From Comamonas koreensis (GTDB lineage Bacteria; Pseudomonadota; Gammaproteobacteria; Burkholderiales; Burkholderiaceae_C), in the NCBI RefSeq assembly GCF_014076495.1, contig NZ_CP043575.1:2294001-2358000 (forward strand): a DNA stretch of 64,000 nucleotides, read 5' to 3'. Under the pieces are notes generated by a model that worked only from the letters and a program-made list of their open reading frames with translations, was not told where the DNA came from and did no database searches. The first letter of the stretch is position 1, and each line of letters opens with the position of its first letter. The translations under genes were made by a program, and so were the position numbers. Shown here piece by piece: positions 16,659 to 24,796 of this stretch.

Positions 16659-17270
16659 ATGAAAAAAATGATGTTGGCAGCGGCAGCTGTATATGCAATG
16701 GCGTCGGGCGCGGCGATGGCGCAAGAGGCGCAAAGCCCCTGGCAAGTGCGTGTGCGCGCCGTGCATCTGGACAGCGCCAACAAGGACTCCACCGGCCTGG
16801 GCCTGTCGATCAATGACAAGACGATTCCCGAAGTGGATGTGAGCTACTTTTTCACGCCCAATATCGCGGCAGAGCTGGTGCTGACCTACCCGCAAAAGCA
16901 TGACCTGCGCTCGGACGGCGCCAAGATCGGCACGCTCAAGCACCTGCCGCCCAGCCTGCTCGCGCAGTACCACTTCACCAATATGGGCGCCTTCAAGCCC
17001 TACCTAGGCGCTGGTGTGAACTACACGCGCTTCTCGAACGTGAACTTTGCACCGGCTGTTGAGGCCGCGCTCGATCCATCGATCAAGAAGAACAGCTTTG
17101 GCCCGGCGCTGCAGATCGGCTTTGACTACATGCTGGACAAGCACTGGTCGATCAACGTCGACGTGAAGAAGGTCTACATCAAGACCGATGTGCGCTCGGC
17201 CGGCACCAAGGTGGGCACTTTTAAGGTGGATCCTTGGTTGCTGGGTGTGGGTGTGGGCTACCGCTTCTAA
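16659..17270 (+). CDS. ompW: OmpW family outer membrane protein
   Basis: A 203-residue precursor. The signal peptide (MKKMMLAAAAVYAMASGAAM) ends near Ala-Gln. The mature chain has the eight-strand OmpW pattern: WQVRVRAVHLD near the start, IPEVDVSYFFTPNIAAEL, GAFKPYLGAGVNYTRF, and a final VGVGYRF ending in Phe. OmpW forms a narrow hydrophobic channel in the outer membrane. ATG 16659 has GAGGG eight bases upstream; ATG 16653 is an alternative with poor spacing. A strong terminator follows. Confidence 0.92.
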   Translation: MKKMMLAAAAVYAMASGAAMAQEAQSPWQVRVRAVHLDSANKDSTGLGLSINDKTIPEVDVSYFFTPNIAAELVLTYPQKHDLRSDGAKIGTLKHLPPSLLAQYHFTNMGAFKPYLGAGVNYTRFSNVNFAPAVEAALDPSIKKNSFGPALQIGFDYMLDKHWSINVDVKKVYIKTDVRSAGTKVGTFKVDPWLLGVGVGYRF

Positions 17271-17323
17271 ACAGGTCCTCATGCCCGCTCCTGGTGATCC
17301 AGGAGCCACAGAGCACTGTGTTT

Positions 17324-17353
17324 GAGCCGCTTGTTGAAAGCGGCTCTTTTTTT
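17324..17353 (+). terminator. Rho-independent terminator after ompW
   Basis: GAGCCGCTT (17324-17332) pairs with AAGCGGCTC (17338-17346), followed by about eight T. It also lies just beyond the metY stop, which is read from the other strand. Confidence 0.92.
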
Positions 17354-17368
17354 GCGTGCGACGGCCCC

Positions 17369-18652
17369 TCAGACCTTGGCCAGCGCCTGCTCCAGATCGG
17401 CCAGCAGGTCATCGACATGCTCGATGCCGACCGACAGGCGCACCATGCCTTCGCTCACGCCGGCTTTCTCCAGCTCTGCGCTGTCCAACTGGCGGTGCGT
17501 GGTCGAAGCCGGGTGCGTCGCCAGCGATTTGGCATCGCCAATATTGACCAGGCGGGTGAACAGCTGCAGCGCATCCAGAAAGCGGGCACCGGCGGCGCGC
17601 CCTTCGCCGTCTGCGGCATTGAGGCTGAAGGACAGAATGCCCGAGGCGCGGCCGCCCGACTGCTTTTGCAAGGTGGCATGGTCCGGGTGGTCCGGTAGGC
17701 CCGCATAGCGCACCCAGGCCACCTTGGGGTGCTTTTGCAGCGTCTCGGCAATCTTTTGCGTGTTCTCGCAGATGCGGTCCATGCGCAGCGCCAGGGTCTC
17801 GATGCCTTGCAGGATCTGGAAGGCGTTCTGCGGCGAAATGGCTGCGCCCATATTGCGCAGCGGCACGACGCGCGCGCGGCCGATGTAGGCCGCAGGGCCC
17901 AGCGCTTCGGTGTAGACCACGCCGTGGTAGCTCACATCGGGTTCATTGAGGCGCTTGAAGCGCGCCTTGTGCTCGGCCCAGGGGAACTTGCCGCTATCGA
18001 CGATGGCGCCGCCCACGCTGGTGCCATGGCCGCCCAGGTACTTGGTGAGCGAATGGACGACGATGTCGGCGCCATGCTCGATGGGGCGCAGCAGATAGGG
18101 CGAGGGCACGGTGTTGTCCACGATCAGCGGCACACCATGGCGGTGGGCCACATCGGCGAGCGCGCGGATATCGGTCACATTGCCCAAGGGGTTGCCGATG
18201 GACTCGATGAACACGGCCTTGGTCTTGTTGTCGATCAAGGCGCCAAAGCTGGCCGGGTCGCGTGGATCGGCAAAGCGCACCTCAATGCCCTGCTGCGGAA
18301 AGGTATGGGCAAACAGGTTGTAGGTGCCGCCATACAAGGTGCTGGCCGAGACGATGTTGTCGCCCGCTTCGGCCAGCGTTTGGATAGCTGCGGTGATCGC
18401 TGCCATGCCCGAGGCCAGCGCCAGCGCGGCAATGCCGCCTTCGAGCGCGGTCACGCGCTTTTCCAGCACATCGGTGGTCGGGTTCATGATGCGGGTGTAG
18501 ATATTGCCCGGCACCTTCAGGTCAAACAGGTCGGCGCCGTGCTGCGCGCTGTCAAAGGCGTAGGCCACCGTTTGGTAGATGGGCACGGCCGCAGCCTTGG
18601 TAGTGGGGTCGGGCGAATAGCCTGCGTGAACGGCCAATGTCTCGATGCGCAT
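17369..18652 (-). CDS. metY: O-acetylhomoserine aminocarboxypropyltransferase (homocysteine synthase)
   Basis: A 427-residue PLP enzyme of the Cys/Met metabolism family. It makes homocysteine from O-acetylhomoserine and sulfide. The N-terminus [15 protein letters not shown], the [15 protein letters not shown] motif, and the PLP lysine in [12 protein letters not shown] are characteristic. Its length (about 425-430) favours MetY over MetB or MetZ (about 390-400). AAGGAT lies nine bases before ATG. The yeiH gene lies upstream on the same strand, 118 bases away. Confidence 0.93.
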   Translation of the reverse strand: MRIETLAVHAGYSPDPTTKAAAVPIYQTVAYAFDSAQHGADLFDLKVPGNIYTRIMNPTTDVLEKRVTALEGGIAALALASGMAAITAAIQTLAEAGDNIVSASTLYGGTYNLFAHTFPQQGIEVRFADPRDPASFGALIDNKTKAVFIESIGNPLGNVTDIRALADVAHRHGVPLIVDNTVPSPYLLRPIEHGADIVVHSLTKYLGGHGTSVGGAIVDSGKFPWAEHKARFKRLNEPDVSYHGVVYTEALGPAAYIGRARVVPLRNMGAAISPQNAFQILQGIETLALRMDRICENTQKIAETLQKHPKVAWVRYAGLPDHPDHATLQKQSGGRASGILSFSLNAADGEGRAAGARFLDALQLFTRLVNIGDAKSLATHPASTTHRQLDSAELEKAGVSEGMVRLSVGIEHVDDLLADLEQALAKV

Positions 18653-18683
18653 GGTGTTGGAATCCTTGTGTGCTTGGCGGAAT

Positions 18684-18728
18684 GAATCGTTGGTTGTTGT
18701 AGCAGTTTTGCGCGCCGGGCCAACGATT
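18684..18728. repeat. Inverted repeat upstream of metY
   Basis: AATCGTTGG (18684-18692) and CCAACGATT (18720-18728) form a perfect nine-base inverted repeat with a 27-base loop. It lies 31 bases upstream of metY. It could be an operator or a leader stem. On the plus strand it is followed by five more T, but no plus-strand gene precedes it. Confidence 0.45.
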
Positions 18729-18770
18729 TTTTGGGTATGAGCTTATGAGGCCGCAGAGCCCCGAGCCCCC

Positions 18771-19862
18771 TCAGAGCCAGGTATTGACCGCCAGCCCGCC
18801 CAGCACCAGCCAGACAAACAGCACCAGGGCCAGCAGCAAGGGCTTGATGCCCGCAGCCCGCACGGCGCGCACATGGGTGGTGAGCCCCAGGCCGGCCATC
18901 GCCATCGTCAGCAAGGCGTTGTCCCACTGCACACCGATGGCGAGCGCCTGCGCAGGGATGACGCCCAGCGAATGGATGCCTGCCACGGCCACAAAGCCCA
19001 AGGCAAACCAGGGAATCGTGATCTGGCGGGCCTGCACAGGGCGGTTGTCTGCGGGCTGGTTGGCGGATGCGTCCGGACCTGGACGTTTGGCCAGCCACAG
19101 CGACAGTGCAATCAGAAACGGGGCAAGCATCATCACCCGTACCATCTTCGCGACCACGGCGGTGTCGGCCGCGCTGCTGCTGATGGCGCCGCCAGCAGCG
19201 ACCACCTGCGCCACCTCATGCACGGTCGAGCCCACCCAGAGGCCATAGCCGGCCTCGCTCATCTGCAGGCTGGGCGCGAGCCACTGGTAGAGCACCGGGT
19301 ACAAAAAGGTGCCCACGGTGCCAAAGACCACCACGGTGGCGATGGCGACCGCCACATCATCGGCGCGCGCCTTGGCCACCGGGGCGGTGGCCAGCACGGC
19401 CGCTGCGCCGCAGATGGCGCTGCCCGCGCCCACCAGCATGCTGGTGCGGGCATCCAGCCCCAGCCAGCGCTGGCCCAGCCACTGCGCCAGCACAAAGGTG
19501 CTGCCGAGCATCAGCGCATCGATCAGCACGCCGCTGGCGCCCACGGCAGAGATGTCCTGGAAGGTCAGGCGCAGGCCATAGAGGATGATGCCCAGGCGCA
19601 GCAGCTGCTGCCTGGACAGGCCCACCCCCGCAGCCGCCGGCGCCTGCACCCAGCCGTAGACAGTATTTCCCACCAGCATGCCGATGACGATGGCCAGCGT
19701 GAGCGCGCTCAGCCCATGGCTGCCAAACCAGGGCAGGGCCGCGAGCGTGCTGGCCAGCCAGGCAATGGCCGCACACAGCAGCAGCCCCGGTGCCAGGCGT
19801 TTGGCGCCATCGAGCCAGTGGCCGTTGCGCAGTTGGGGGAGGGAGAGGGGGGCGAGTGACAT
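18771..19862 (-). CDS. yeiH: YeiH family putative sulfate exporter
   Basis: A 363-residue inner membrane protein with about ten helices, of the YeiH/UPF0324 family. Conserved pieces include LGIILYGLRLTFQDI, VGAGSAICGAAAVLATAPV and GSTVHEVAQVVAAGG. The family is predicted to export sulfate-like anions; direct biochemical proof is limited. ATG 19862 was preferred over TTG 19892. It is divergent from a LysR gene, the usual yeiE/yeiH arrangement. The nearby metY suggests a sulfur-metabolism neighbourhood. Confidence 0.88.
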   Translation of the reverse strand: MSLAPLSLPQLRNGHWLDGAKRLAPGLLLCAAIAWLASTLAALPWFGSHGLSALTLAIVIGMLVGNTVYGWVQAPAAAGVGLSRQQLLRLGIILYGLRLTFQDISAVGASGVLIDALMLGSTFVLAQWLGQRWLGLDARTSMLVGAGSAICGAAAVLATAPVAKARADDVAVAIATVVVFGTVGTFLYPVLYQWLAPSLQMSEAGYGLWVGSTVHEVAQVVAAGGAISSSAADTAVVAKMVRVMMLAPFLIALSLWLAKRPGPDASANQPADNRPVQARQITIPWFALGFVAVAGIHSLGVIPAQALAIGVQWDNALLTMAMAGLGLTTHVRAVRAAGIKPLLLALVLFVWLVLGGLAVNTWL

Positions 19863-19966
19863 GGGCGGTTCCAGAGGCCCTGGCAGGGCCAAAAGCGGTG
19901 GCCTGCCGGGCGATATGGAATCACTATAGAAATTATTCTTATATCTGTATAACTAATTGTTTGGTT

Positions 19967-19995
19967 AATATCTACCGATAAAATAGGTAGATATT
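19967..19995. promoter_or_regulatory. Inverted repeat in the yeiH-LysR divergent promoter
   Basis: AATATCTACC (19967-19976) and GGTAGATATT (19986-19995) are perfect ten-base arms with a nine-base spacer, in a notably AT-rich 110-base region. It ends 35 bases before the LysR start. The position fits an autoregulatory LysR-type operator, though this is inferred. Confidence 0.6.
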
Positions 19996-20030
19996 TTTTT
20001 ATCAACCCAAGCGCCTTGTGCGCCATCAAT

Positions 20031-20930
20031 ATGCTCCATCTCAGCCTGCGCCAGTGGGAGGTCTTCTGCGCCATCGCCCACAACGGCAGCACCGTCGCTG
20101 CGGCCCAGGCCATCGGCCTGTCGCAATCAGCGGTCAGCGCCGCCTTGCAGCAGCTGGAGGCGGGCCTGGGCGCGCAGCTGTTTGCGCGCAGCGGCAAGCG
20201 CCTGGTGCTCAATGATCTGGGGCGCAGCCTGTGGCCGCAAGCGCAAGGCTTGCTGGAGCTGGCCTTGCAGCTGGAGCAGGCCACGCAGCAGACCGAGCCG
20301 ATGGCGCCCGTGGTGCTGCGGCTGGCGGCCAGCACCACGATTGCCAACCATGTGCTGCCGGCCATCCTGGCGGACTTCATGCAGCGCTATGCGCTGGTGC
20401 GGTTTGAGGTGGTGATCGGCAATACGCGCGAGGTGGCCGAGGCGGTGGGCGAGGCCAGTGTGGACCTGGGCTTTATCGAAGGGGTGAGCCACTGGCCGGC
20501 GCTGGAGGTGCAGCCCTGGCGCGAGGATGAGCTGGTGCTGATTGCCGCGCCGGGCCATGCGCTGGTGGCCGCTGCCGGCCACAGCCCTGTCAGCGCCCAG
20601 CAGCTGGGCGCTTGCCGCTGGCTACTGCGTGAAGAGGGCTCGGGTACGCGCGAGGCAGTGGAGTTCACCGTGCTGTCCCAGCTGCGGGAATGGCCGATTG
20701 CGGCGGTGCTGGGCAGCTCCGAAGCCATTTGCACGGCGGTGGCGCGCGGGGCGGGCATCAGCTGCCTGTCACGCGTCATTGCCCAGCCCTGGATCGAGCG
20801 CGGCGAGCTGGCCGTGCTGCACAGCCTGTTGCCGCCGATGCGGCGCCAGTTTTCGCTGCTGCAGCGCCAGGGCAAGCAGCGATCGCCGGTGCTGCAGGCC
20901 TTGGTGCAGGCCTGTATGGACGCTGTCTGA
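20031..20930 (+). CDS. LysR family transcriptional regulator (YeiE-like)
   Basis: A 299-residue LysR regulator. The winged helix-turn-helix lies at about 4-62 (RQWEVFCAIAHNGSTVAAAQ with SQSAVSAALQQLE). The effector-binding domain follows, with the helix-capping segment REEGSGTREAVE typical of CysB/YeiE-like regulators. Divergence from yeiH implies it controls that exporter; YeiE of enteric bacteria responds to sulfite. ATG 20031 was chosen because it gives the family-length N-terminus; TTG 20016 is upstream. Confidence 0.88.
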   Translation: MLHLSLRQWEVFCAIAHNGSTVAAAQAIGLSQSAVSAALQQLEAGLGAQLFARSGKRLVLNDLGRSLWPQAQGLLELALQLEQATQQTEPMAPVVLRLAASTTIANHVLPAILADFMQRYALVRFEVVIGNTREVAEAVGEASVDLGFIEGVSHWPALEVQPWREDELVLIAAPGHALVAAAGHSPVSAQQLGACRWLLREEGSGTREAVEFTVLSQLREWPIAAVLGSSEAICTAVARGAGISCLSRVIAQPWIERGELAVLHSLLPPMRRQFSLLQRQGKQRSPVLQALVQACMDAV

Positions 20931-20948
20931 GCCCAGTTGAGCAGGTTC

Positions 20949-21491
20949 TTAACGAACGTGCTGCTTGTCGAGCTTGCGCGCCAGGGTGCGCCGGTGCATG
21001 CCCAGGCGGCGCGCGGTCTCGGAGATGTTGAAGCCGGTCTCGGCGAGGGTCTCGTGGATCTTCTCCCACTCCAGCGTCTTGATCGAGGTGGTGGCGGCGG
21101 TCAGATCGACCTCGGTGCTGCCTTCGACCCGGCTGAAGGCCGCCTCGATGTCGTCGGTGTTGGAAGGCTTGGCCAGGTAGTGGCAGGCGCCCAGCTTGAT
21201 GGCCTCCACCGCCGTGGCAATGCTGGCGTAGCCGGTCAGCACCACAATCAGTGCCTCGGGGTTTTGCGCATGCAGCAACTGCACGCAGGACAGGCCCGAG
21301 GCGTGGCCGGCCAGCTTCAAGTCCATCACCGCGTACTGAGGGCGCTCGGTCTGCAAGAGTTGCGCCACTTCGTCGGCGCTGCTGGCATGGAGCACGCGGT
21401 AGCCACGTCGCTCAAAGGAGCGGCGCAGCGTGCGGGCAAAGGCGGCATCGTCTTCAACCAGGAGTAAGAGGCGTTCTTGGGTTGGCGTCAT
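20949..21491 (-). CDS. regA: Redox response regulator RegA/PrrA/RoxR family
   Basis: A 180-residue response regulator. The receiver has acidic LLVEDDAAFARTL, phospho-acceptor Asp in YAVMDLKL, and Lys in YLAKPSNTDD. A proline linker is replaced by a short segment, followed by a Fis-type helix-turn-helix (NISETARRLGMHRRTLARKL at the C-terminus), which is nearly invariant in RegA/ActR/PrrA. It overlaps the regB stop by 38 bases and is the last gene of the cyo-surf1-regBA cluster. It is expected to control respiratory and energy genes in response to redox state. Confidence 0.93.
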   Translation of the reverse strand: MTPTQERLLLLVEDDAAFARTLRRSFERRGYRVLHASSADEVAQLLQTERPQYAVMDLKLAGHASGLSCVQLLHAQNPEALIVVLTGYASIATAVEAIKLGACHYLAKPSNTDDIEAAFSRVEGSTEVDLTAATTSIKTLEWEKIHETLAETGFNISETARRLGMHRRTLARKLDKQHVR

Positions 21492-22812
21492 GGTGTGGTT
21501 CGTCATCCAGGGCAATGGAGGCCAGCGGCAGGCTGATGCGCACGGCCGCGCCGCCGCCCAGGTGCTGTTCGCGGTTGCGGGCCTCGACATGGCCGCCCAG
21601 CGAGCGGGCCACATTCATCACCAGGAACAGGCCCAGGCCACCGCCAGGGCGCTGTTTGGTGGACTGGTAGGGCTTGCCCAGGTGGGCCAGGATCTCGCTC
21701 TTGAAACCCGGGCCGCTGTCGGTCACCTGCAGCACCAGCTGGGCATCGTCCTGCGCGGGGCATTCCACCACGAGCTGGACAAAGCCGGGTGAGGCCTCTA
21801 GTGCATTGTCCAGCACATTGAAAATCATCTGTTGCAACGAGGTATCCGAGATGATCGGAATATCGCGCGCGACCTGCTTGCGGTAGACGAAGTTGCCGGG
21901 CTGGCGGTGGCTTTGCCACTGCGCGGCGACCCGGTCCATGAAGGTGACCAAGGTGGTGCTCTGCGGCGCGTCGCCGCGCGTCTCACCGGCCGACAGCAGC
22001 ACGCCGGTGACGATGGATTTGCAGCGCTGCACCTGGTGCTCCATCTCGTGCAGGTCCTCCATCAGTTCGCTGTCTTGCGCGATCGAGGGCATGCGCTGCC
22101 AGTCGCCCAGAATCACCGCCAGCGTCGACAGCGGCGTGCCCAGCTCATGGGCGGCGCCGCTGGCCAGCAGGCCCATGCGCACGATGTGCTCCTCTTCGGC
22201 CGCGCGCTGGCGCAGGTCGGCCAGGCGCGCATCGCGCAGCTGCAGGTTGGACATGATGCGGTTGATGAAGGAGACCAGCAAGATCGCATTGAGCCCAAAG
22301 CTGATCAGCAGCCCCAGCAGGTACAGCGCATGCATGGCGCCACTGCGGTGGCTCATGATCTGCAGCGGCTGGTAGAAAAAGGCCAGCGCCACCGCGCAGC
22401 TGCCGGTGACCACCACAATGCCCCAGGCATAGAACGGCTTGAGCAGCACCGCCCCCAAGGTGACCTGGAGCAGGAACAAGGTAATGAAGGGGTTGTTGGC
22501 GCCGCCGCTCAGGTAGAGCTGCAGGCTGAGCGCCCCCACATCGGCCAGCAGCGCCACAAACAGATCGCTGGAGGAGATGTCGTGCTGGCGCCAGCGCAGC
22601 CACCAGACGCAGATCAGGTTGGTGATGACCAGGCCGGCCAGCACGGCAAACATCTCGTACAGCGGCAGGTAGATGTCAAAGCCCCAGCGGACCAGCGAGA
22701 TGGTGACCACCTGGCCCACCACCGCCAGCCAGCGCAGCTGGATGAGCAGCTGCATGTTCTGGCGGTCAGTGGTGTGGGTGACCTGAAACGGGGAGGGGAT
22801 GGACAGTGGCAC
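21454..22812 (-). CDS. regB: Redox sensor histidine kinase RegB/PrrB/RoxS family
   Basis: A 452-residue membrane kinase with six N-terminal helices. It carries the RegB quinone-site heptapeptide GGANNPF (103-109), the H-box with phospho-acceptor His222 (GAAHELGTPLST), and the redox-active Cys264 (QRCKSIV). The ATP-binding domain shows DNALEASPG, DSGPGF and GGGLGLFLV. All these features support a sensor of the quinone pool and redox state. The start is GTG 22812; ATG 22755 is a shorter alternative. It overlaps regA. Confidence 0.93.
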   Translation of the reverse strand: MPLSIPSPFQVTHTTDRQNMQLLIQLRWLAVVGQVVTISLVRWGFDIYLPLYEMFAVLAGLVITNLICVWWLRWRQHDISSSDLFVALLADVGALSLQLYLSGGANNPFITLFLLQVTLGAVLLKPFYAWGIVVVTGSCAVALAFFYQPLQIMSHRSGAMHALYLLGLLISFGLNAILLVSFINRIMSNLQLRDARLADLRQRAAEEEHIVRMGLLASGAAHELGTPLSTLAVILGDWQRMPSIAQDSELMEDLHEMEHQVQRCKSIVTGVLLSAGETRGDAPQSTTLVTFMDRVAAQWQSHRQPGNFVYRKQVARDIPIISDTSLQQMIFNVLDNALEASPGFVQLVVECPAQDDAQLVLQVTDSGPGFKSEILAHLGKPYQSTKQRPGGGLGLFLVMNVARSLGGHVEARNREQHLGGGAAVRISLPLASIALDDEPHHDANPRTPLTPG

Positions 22813-22880
22813 CGTGCAATTGTGCCGCAGGACTGTGCCGCAGGAATGTGCGGCAGTCGGCAGGCCTTGCGCCTGCCAGT

Positions 22881-22908
22881 GTTACCGGCGCCGACGGGCG
22901 CCGGTAAC
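22881..22908. repeat. Perfect 12-bp hairpin between the SURF1 and regB genes
   Basis: GTTACCGGCGCC (22881-22892) pairs with GGCGCCGGTAAC (22897-22908) around a GACG loop. It starts 11 bases after the SURF1 stop and ends 69 bases before the regB start. There is no T-run on either strand, so it is more likely an mRNA processing or stability element than an intrinsic terminator. Confidence 0.6.
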
Positions 22909-22918
22909 TGCACCGTGG

Positions 22919-23737
22919 CTAACGCGCGCCCTTGCGTTTGCGAAGAACCAGCCAGGTGGCGCCCACCACCATCAGGGCCAGGCCATACCAGGTCAGCGCA
23001 TAGACCAGGTGGTTGTTGACAAAGCGAACCTGCGTGAGCCCTGCGCGTGGCCACTGCTGGCCTTGCAGGTCGCTGGCGCTGCTGCGCTTTTGCTCGCCCA
23101 CCAGCTCGGCGCTGCCATCGGGCAGGCCTTCGTCGATGAAGAACGGTGCCACCTGCGCCAGGCCCTGCGCCTGTGCAATGGCCTGCACATCGCGCGAGAA
23201 CCAGCGCTGGGCTTGCGGGTCGTTGTCGCGCAGAAAGCCGCCCTTGGGCTCGGTAGCGCGCAGCAAGCCGGTCACGCTGACCTCGCTCGTGGGCGTCGCT
23301 GCTGTCAGCTGCGGGCCGCCTGCCCAGTCACGGCGCAAGGCGTCGGGCACAAAGCCGCGGTTGACCAGCACCTGGCTGCCATCGGCACGCTGCAGCGGCG
23401 TGAGCACCCAAAAGCCCGAACCCAGCGCCGTGGTGGCCTGGGTCAGCACGGTCTTGTCCGTCAGCCACTGGCCTTGCAGCTGGCTGGGCTGGTATTCCAG
23501 CGCCTTGGCGTCGAGCTGGGGCCAGCTGGCTACTGCGGGGACGGGTTGGGGCGCGCTGTGCACCCGGCGCTCGACCCGCTCGATGAGGTCGAGCTTCCAC
23601 TGCAGGCGGTAGACCTGCCAGGTGCCCAAGGCGCAAAAGCCCAAGAACAAGGCGATGCCCACGGTTGCGAGCATCGCCTGAAAAAGTGCGGAATGCCGGG
23701 GCTGGCCCTGTGCATTCCGTTGCGTTTCGTTGGTCAA
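22919..23737 (-). CDS. SURF1 family oxidase assembly protein
   Basis: A 272-residue protein with one N-terminal helix (about 22-41) and one C-terminal helix (about 245-264), and a periplasmic domain between. Family landmarks are GFCALGTWQVYRLQWK, GFWVLTPLQRADG, VLVNRGFVP and VRFVNNHLVYALTWYGLAL. SURF1 inserts haem into haem-copper oxidases. It follows cyoD by six bases and starts at a TTG. In Paracoccus a dedicated Surf1q serves the quinol oxidase, and this gene is probably the equivalent. Confidence 0.88.
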   Translation of the reverse strand: MTNETQRNAQGQPRHSALFQAMLATVGIALFLGFCALGTWQVYRLQWKLDLIERVERRVHSAPQPVPAVASWPQLDAKALEYQPSQLQGQWLTDKTVLTQATTALGSGFWVLTPLQRADGSQVLVNRGFVPDALRRDWAGGPQLTAATPTSEVSVTGLLRATEPKGGFLRDNDPQAQRWFSRDVQAIAQAQGLAQVAPFFIDEGLPDGSAELVGEQKRSSASDLQGQQWPRAGLTQVRFVNNHLVYALTWYGLALMVVGATWLVLRKRKGAR

Positions 23738-23743
23738 AACAGC

Positions 23744-24172
23744 TTAGTGGTTGGTGTGGCCTTCGCTGGCAGCAGGTTGCTGCTGGGTCACGGCGGCCGG
23801 GTTGTGGTTGTGGCCAGGCATCATGTTGGTATTCATGTGGTACATGACCCACAAGGTACCGGCCAGGGTCACGGCCACGAACACGATGGTGAAGATGGTG
23901 GACATCAGGGTCCAGCCGCCTTCGATCTTGCCGTTCATGTGCAGGAAGTAGACCATGTGCACGATGATCTGCACGACCGCGAAGAAGGCGATCACGACCA
24001 CGGTGGTGGTGCGGTTCTCAAACACATCGCCCATCACCACAGCGAAGGGGATGGCCGTCAGGATGATCGACAGGAAAAAGCCGATCATGTAACCCGAGAA
24101 GGTGCTGTGTGGGCCATCGTCGTGACCGTGGTCATCGTGGCCGTGTGCTGCGTGGTTATGTTGTGCGCTCAT
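23744..24172 (-). CDS. cyoD: Cytochrome bo3 ubiquinol oxidase subunit IV
   Basis: A 142-residue protein with three helices (about 27-47, 57-77 and 88-110), matching CyoD. It carries His-rich N- and C-terminal tails (HNHAAHGHDDHGHDDG at the start, GHNHN near the end), longer than usual, which could bind metal. It begins immediately after the cyoC stop. The subunit helps assembly of the CuB site. Confidence 0.92.
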   Translation of the reverse strand: MSAQHNHAAHGHDDHGHDDGPHSTFSGYMIGFFLSIILTAIPFAVVMGDVFENRTTTVVVIAFFAVVQIIVHMVYFLHMNGKIEGGWTLMSTIFTIVFVAVTLAGTLWVMYHMNTNMMPGHNHNPAAVTQQQPAASEGHTNH

Positions 24173-24796
24173 TTACAGCACTCCCATCAAATATACGAAG
24201 GAGAAGACGCCGATCCAGACCACGTCCAAGAAGTGCCAGAACATCGACAGGCACATCAGGCGGCGGTTGTTCTCACGGGTCAGGCCGTGCTTGCCGATTT
24301 GCAGCAGCAGCACCACCAGCCACACCAGACCAAAGGTCACGTGCAGACCGTGGGTGCCCACCAGTGCAAAGAAGGCCGACATCGCAGCGCTGCTCTGCGG
24401 GCCAGCGCCCACATGGATCAGGTGGTGGAACTCATACAGTTCCACGCCCAGGAAACCGGCGCCAAACAGCATGGTGATGATCAGCCAGACGACGGTGCCC
24501 TTGACCGAGCCCTTTTGCTTGGCCAGCATGGCAAAGCCGAAGGTGATGGACGACAGCAGCAGCAAGGCGGTGTTGATGGCCACCAGGCTCAGGTCGAACA
24601 GCTCGGCGCCACCTGCACCGCCTGCATAGTTGCGGCCCAGCGCGCCATAGGTGGCGAAGAGGGCAGCAAAGATCAGGCAGTCGCTCATCAGGTAGAGCCA
24701 GAAGCCCAGAGCGGTGCCATTTTCAACGTGCGGTTCTTCCTTGAGGAAGTAGTCACGGGTACCGGTCGCGCCGGCGAGGGTGTTGTGATTAGACAT
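24173..24796 (-). CDS. cyoC: Cytochrome bo3 ubiquinol oxidase subunit III
   Basis: A 207-residue protein with five helices, of the haem-copper oxidase subunit III family. Recognisable segments are [33 protein letters not shown] and [17 protein letters not shown]. Its length and lack of the two N-terminal helices fit CyoC rather than CoxC. It overlaps the cyoB stop by eight bases and abuts cyoD. Confidence 0.95.
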   Translation of the reverse strand: MSNHNTLAGATGTRDYFLKEEPHVENGTALGFWLYLMSDCLIFAALFATYGALGRNYAGGAGGAELFDLSLVAINTALLLLSSITFGFAMLAKQKGSVKGTVVWLIITMLFGAGFLGVELYEFHHLIHVGAGPQSSAAMSAFFALVGTHGLHVTFGLVWLVVLLLQIGKHGLTRENNRRLMCLSMFWHFLDVVWIGVFSFVYLMGVL

